Source: Promethearchaeota archaeon (GTDB taxonomy: Archaea > Asgardarchaeota > Lokiarchaeia > Sigyniarchaeales > SOKP01). Taken from it: DNA of 6,886 bases. The notes under the pieces were generated by a model, which worked only from the letters and a program-made list of their open reading frames with translations, ran no database searches and had not been told where the DNA came from. The stretch lies in NCBI GenBank assembly GCA_019894815.1, contig JAGXNU010000113.1, positions 1 to 6,886 on the forward strand, in the 5' to 3' direction. Each line of letters starts with the position of its first letter. Position 1 is the stretch's first letter. The position numbers and the translations under genes were made by a program. Shown here in pieces: positions 5,881-6,886 of the stretch.

Positions 5881-6886
5881 CTATAACTTAAGTGAAAATA
5901 TTGGATTTAGTCTCGCTATGATATCTCCAAGATCTAATTGAAGAGACTTTAAAATCACATCTCTTCCCCTGTATTCAAATTGTAACTCTTTTACATTCCG
6001 AACAATCTTAAGTTTATTTGTATCTTCTCTTAATTCACAAACAAAATACCTTTGATCCTTATATTCTAAAACTTTTTGTACTCTTTTAACATCTGGAAAA
6101 GAATACCCTCCCCCATGCGCTAGAATATTCGCGTTCTTTAATAGATCCATTAATCCTAATTTTTCAGCAGTTTCCTTAAATTTAAGAGTTTTGATAACTT
6201 GATCTGAAAGATTTCGCTTACCTCGAAACAAATAACAGGCAATATCAGCCCTTAAAACAGTTGGAAAAATATCATTCTCAACAAGTTCGCAAGATGTATC
6301 AGTGCAACAGCATCCTAAATACATGTTGTTATAATCTTTTAAGAATTGGTGAGGTTGATTACAAATAACATGAAAATCATTCCCAAAAATATGTTTCGCA
6401 ATTAACTCTCTTTTGATTTTTGAAAATTTTAATGCTTTCAAGTGAAATTTCATGTATTCTTTTGCTTTCGAGTCAGTTAATATATATTGCATTCCAAATG
6501 GTGTCGTTTCTTCAATTGCCATTTGTTTAAGAATAGGTGATTGATCCACATATAAGCCAATACCATGTAAATCAGTTCGAAACTCCGGCGCTGAACCGTG
6601 GATTAAAAATACATAAGGTGGTAATTTCATATCCGATAAATTCTTTACTTCAAGACAATTAATAAAATGATTGCTTACTCCATAATCCCAATCTATAAGA
6701 ATATTTTCGTGGTATAATTCCATTGATTTAATTTTATCAATTTCTTTAATAATATCAAAAGGATCAGGAGGTTTAGAGAACCCTCCTACTAAAATTCCAC
6801 AACAATTTGGCTTCACATTTAAAAATATGAGTTCTTCTTTTCCATCCCCCCAGTTTAATCTTCCTCCATATCCCAAACCAGAACTC
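5881..6886 (-). CDS. Divergent RtcB-family (RNA ligase-like) protein, N-terminus outside window
   Basis: The frame is open from the right edge to the TAG at 5883-5881, giving 334 residues. The TTG at 6876 is internal, since SSG precedes it in frame. Motifs follow RtcB order (numbering from the first full codon at 6885): GLGYGG near the N-end; NCCG with C29; SNHF with N72 and H73; IHGSAPE with H96; NQPHQF with H179; AC-YLFRG (216-222) where RtcB has ASY; AHGGGY with H257; and a C-terminus of IIARLNPIFSLKL. RtcB, the GTP/Mn-dependent ligase of tRNA splicing and RNA repair, uses one Cys and three His as metal ligands, a guanylylated His in HGAGR and a terminal Lys in VVKG. All these have counterparts here (K333 for the last). 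Divergent points: the Asp three residues before the Cys is a Pro, HSGSRG is HGSAPE, and about 60 residues are missing between Cys and NHF. It is therefore a homologue or paralogue, not certainly a working ligase. The alignment is by eye from memory. Confidence 0.72.
   Translation of the reverse strand, partial: SSGLGYGGRLNWGDGKEELIFLNVKPNCCGILVGGFSKPPDPFDIIKEIDKIKSMELYHENILIDWDYGVSNHFINCLEVKNLSDMKLPPYVFLIHGSAPEFRTDLHGIGLYVDQSPILKQMAIEETTPFGMQYILTDSKAKEYMKFHLKALKFSKIKRELIAKHIFGNDFHVICNQPHQFLKDYNNMYLGCCCTDTSCELVENDIFPTVLRADIACYLFRGKRNLSDQVIKTLKFKETAEKLGLMDLLKNANILAHGGGYSFPDVKRVQKVLEYKDQRYFVCELREDTNKLKIVRNVKELQFEYRGRDVILKSLQLDLGDIIARLNPIFSLKL

Noticed and set aside
6874..6876. TTG as the start codon of the RtcB-like gene
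   Set aside because: The frame continues upstream to the window edge (S-S-G before it), and a TTG start would omit the N-terminal part of the RtcB fold. The gene is better read as partial.

Overview
The window is AT-rich archaeal-type DNA. It carries five protein genes and no RNA gene, CRISPR array or mobile element that I can see. The archaeal assignment rests on T-rich terminator tracts, TATA-like boxes about 25 bases ahead of start codons (leaderless style), a TTG start, a two-zinc-knuckle MetRS and an RtcB-family protein. A von Willebrand A (vWA) protein with two eukaryote-like C4HC3 zinc fingers suggests an Asgard-type archaeon. That taxonomic guess is inference.

Layout: (1) 1-944, minus strand: the N-terminal 314 residues of a secreted or membrane-anchored, sequon-rich surface protein that runs off the left edge. 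(2) 945-1109: a divergent AT-rich promoter region. (3) 1110-2468, plus: an M20-family metallopeptidase/deacylase with every expected catalytic residue. (4) 2554-3735, plus: the vWA protein with tandem C4HC3 fingers; its order of domains, and a short signature after the metal site, recall the eukaryotic TFIIH subunit p44/Ssl1. (5) 3834 or 3849-5879, plus: methionyl-tRNA synthetase with a fused C-terminal tRNA-binding OB domain. (6) 5881-6886, minus: the C-terminal 334 residues of a divergent RtcB-family (RNA ligase-like) protein that runs off the right edge. It converges on metG with a single base between the stop codons.

The three plus-strand genes each have their own candidate promoter, with oligo-T tracts between them, so they look like separate transcription units rather than an operon. 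Two proteins act on tRNA or RNA (MetRS, and possibly the RtcB-like one), but nothing in the sequence ties all the genes to one pathway. The items most worth attention are the p44-like vWA/zinc-finger protein and the divergent RtcB homologue.
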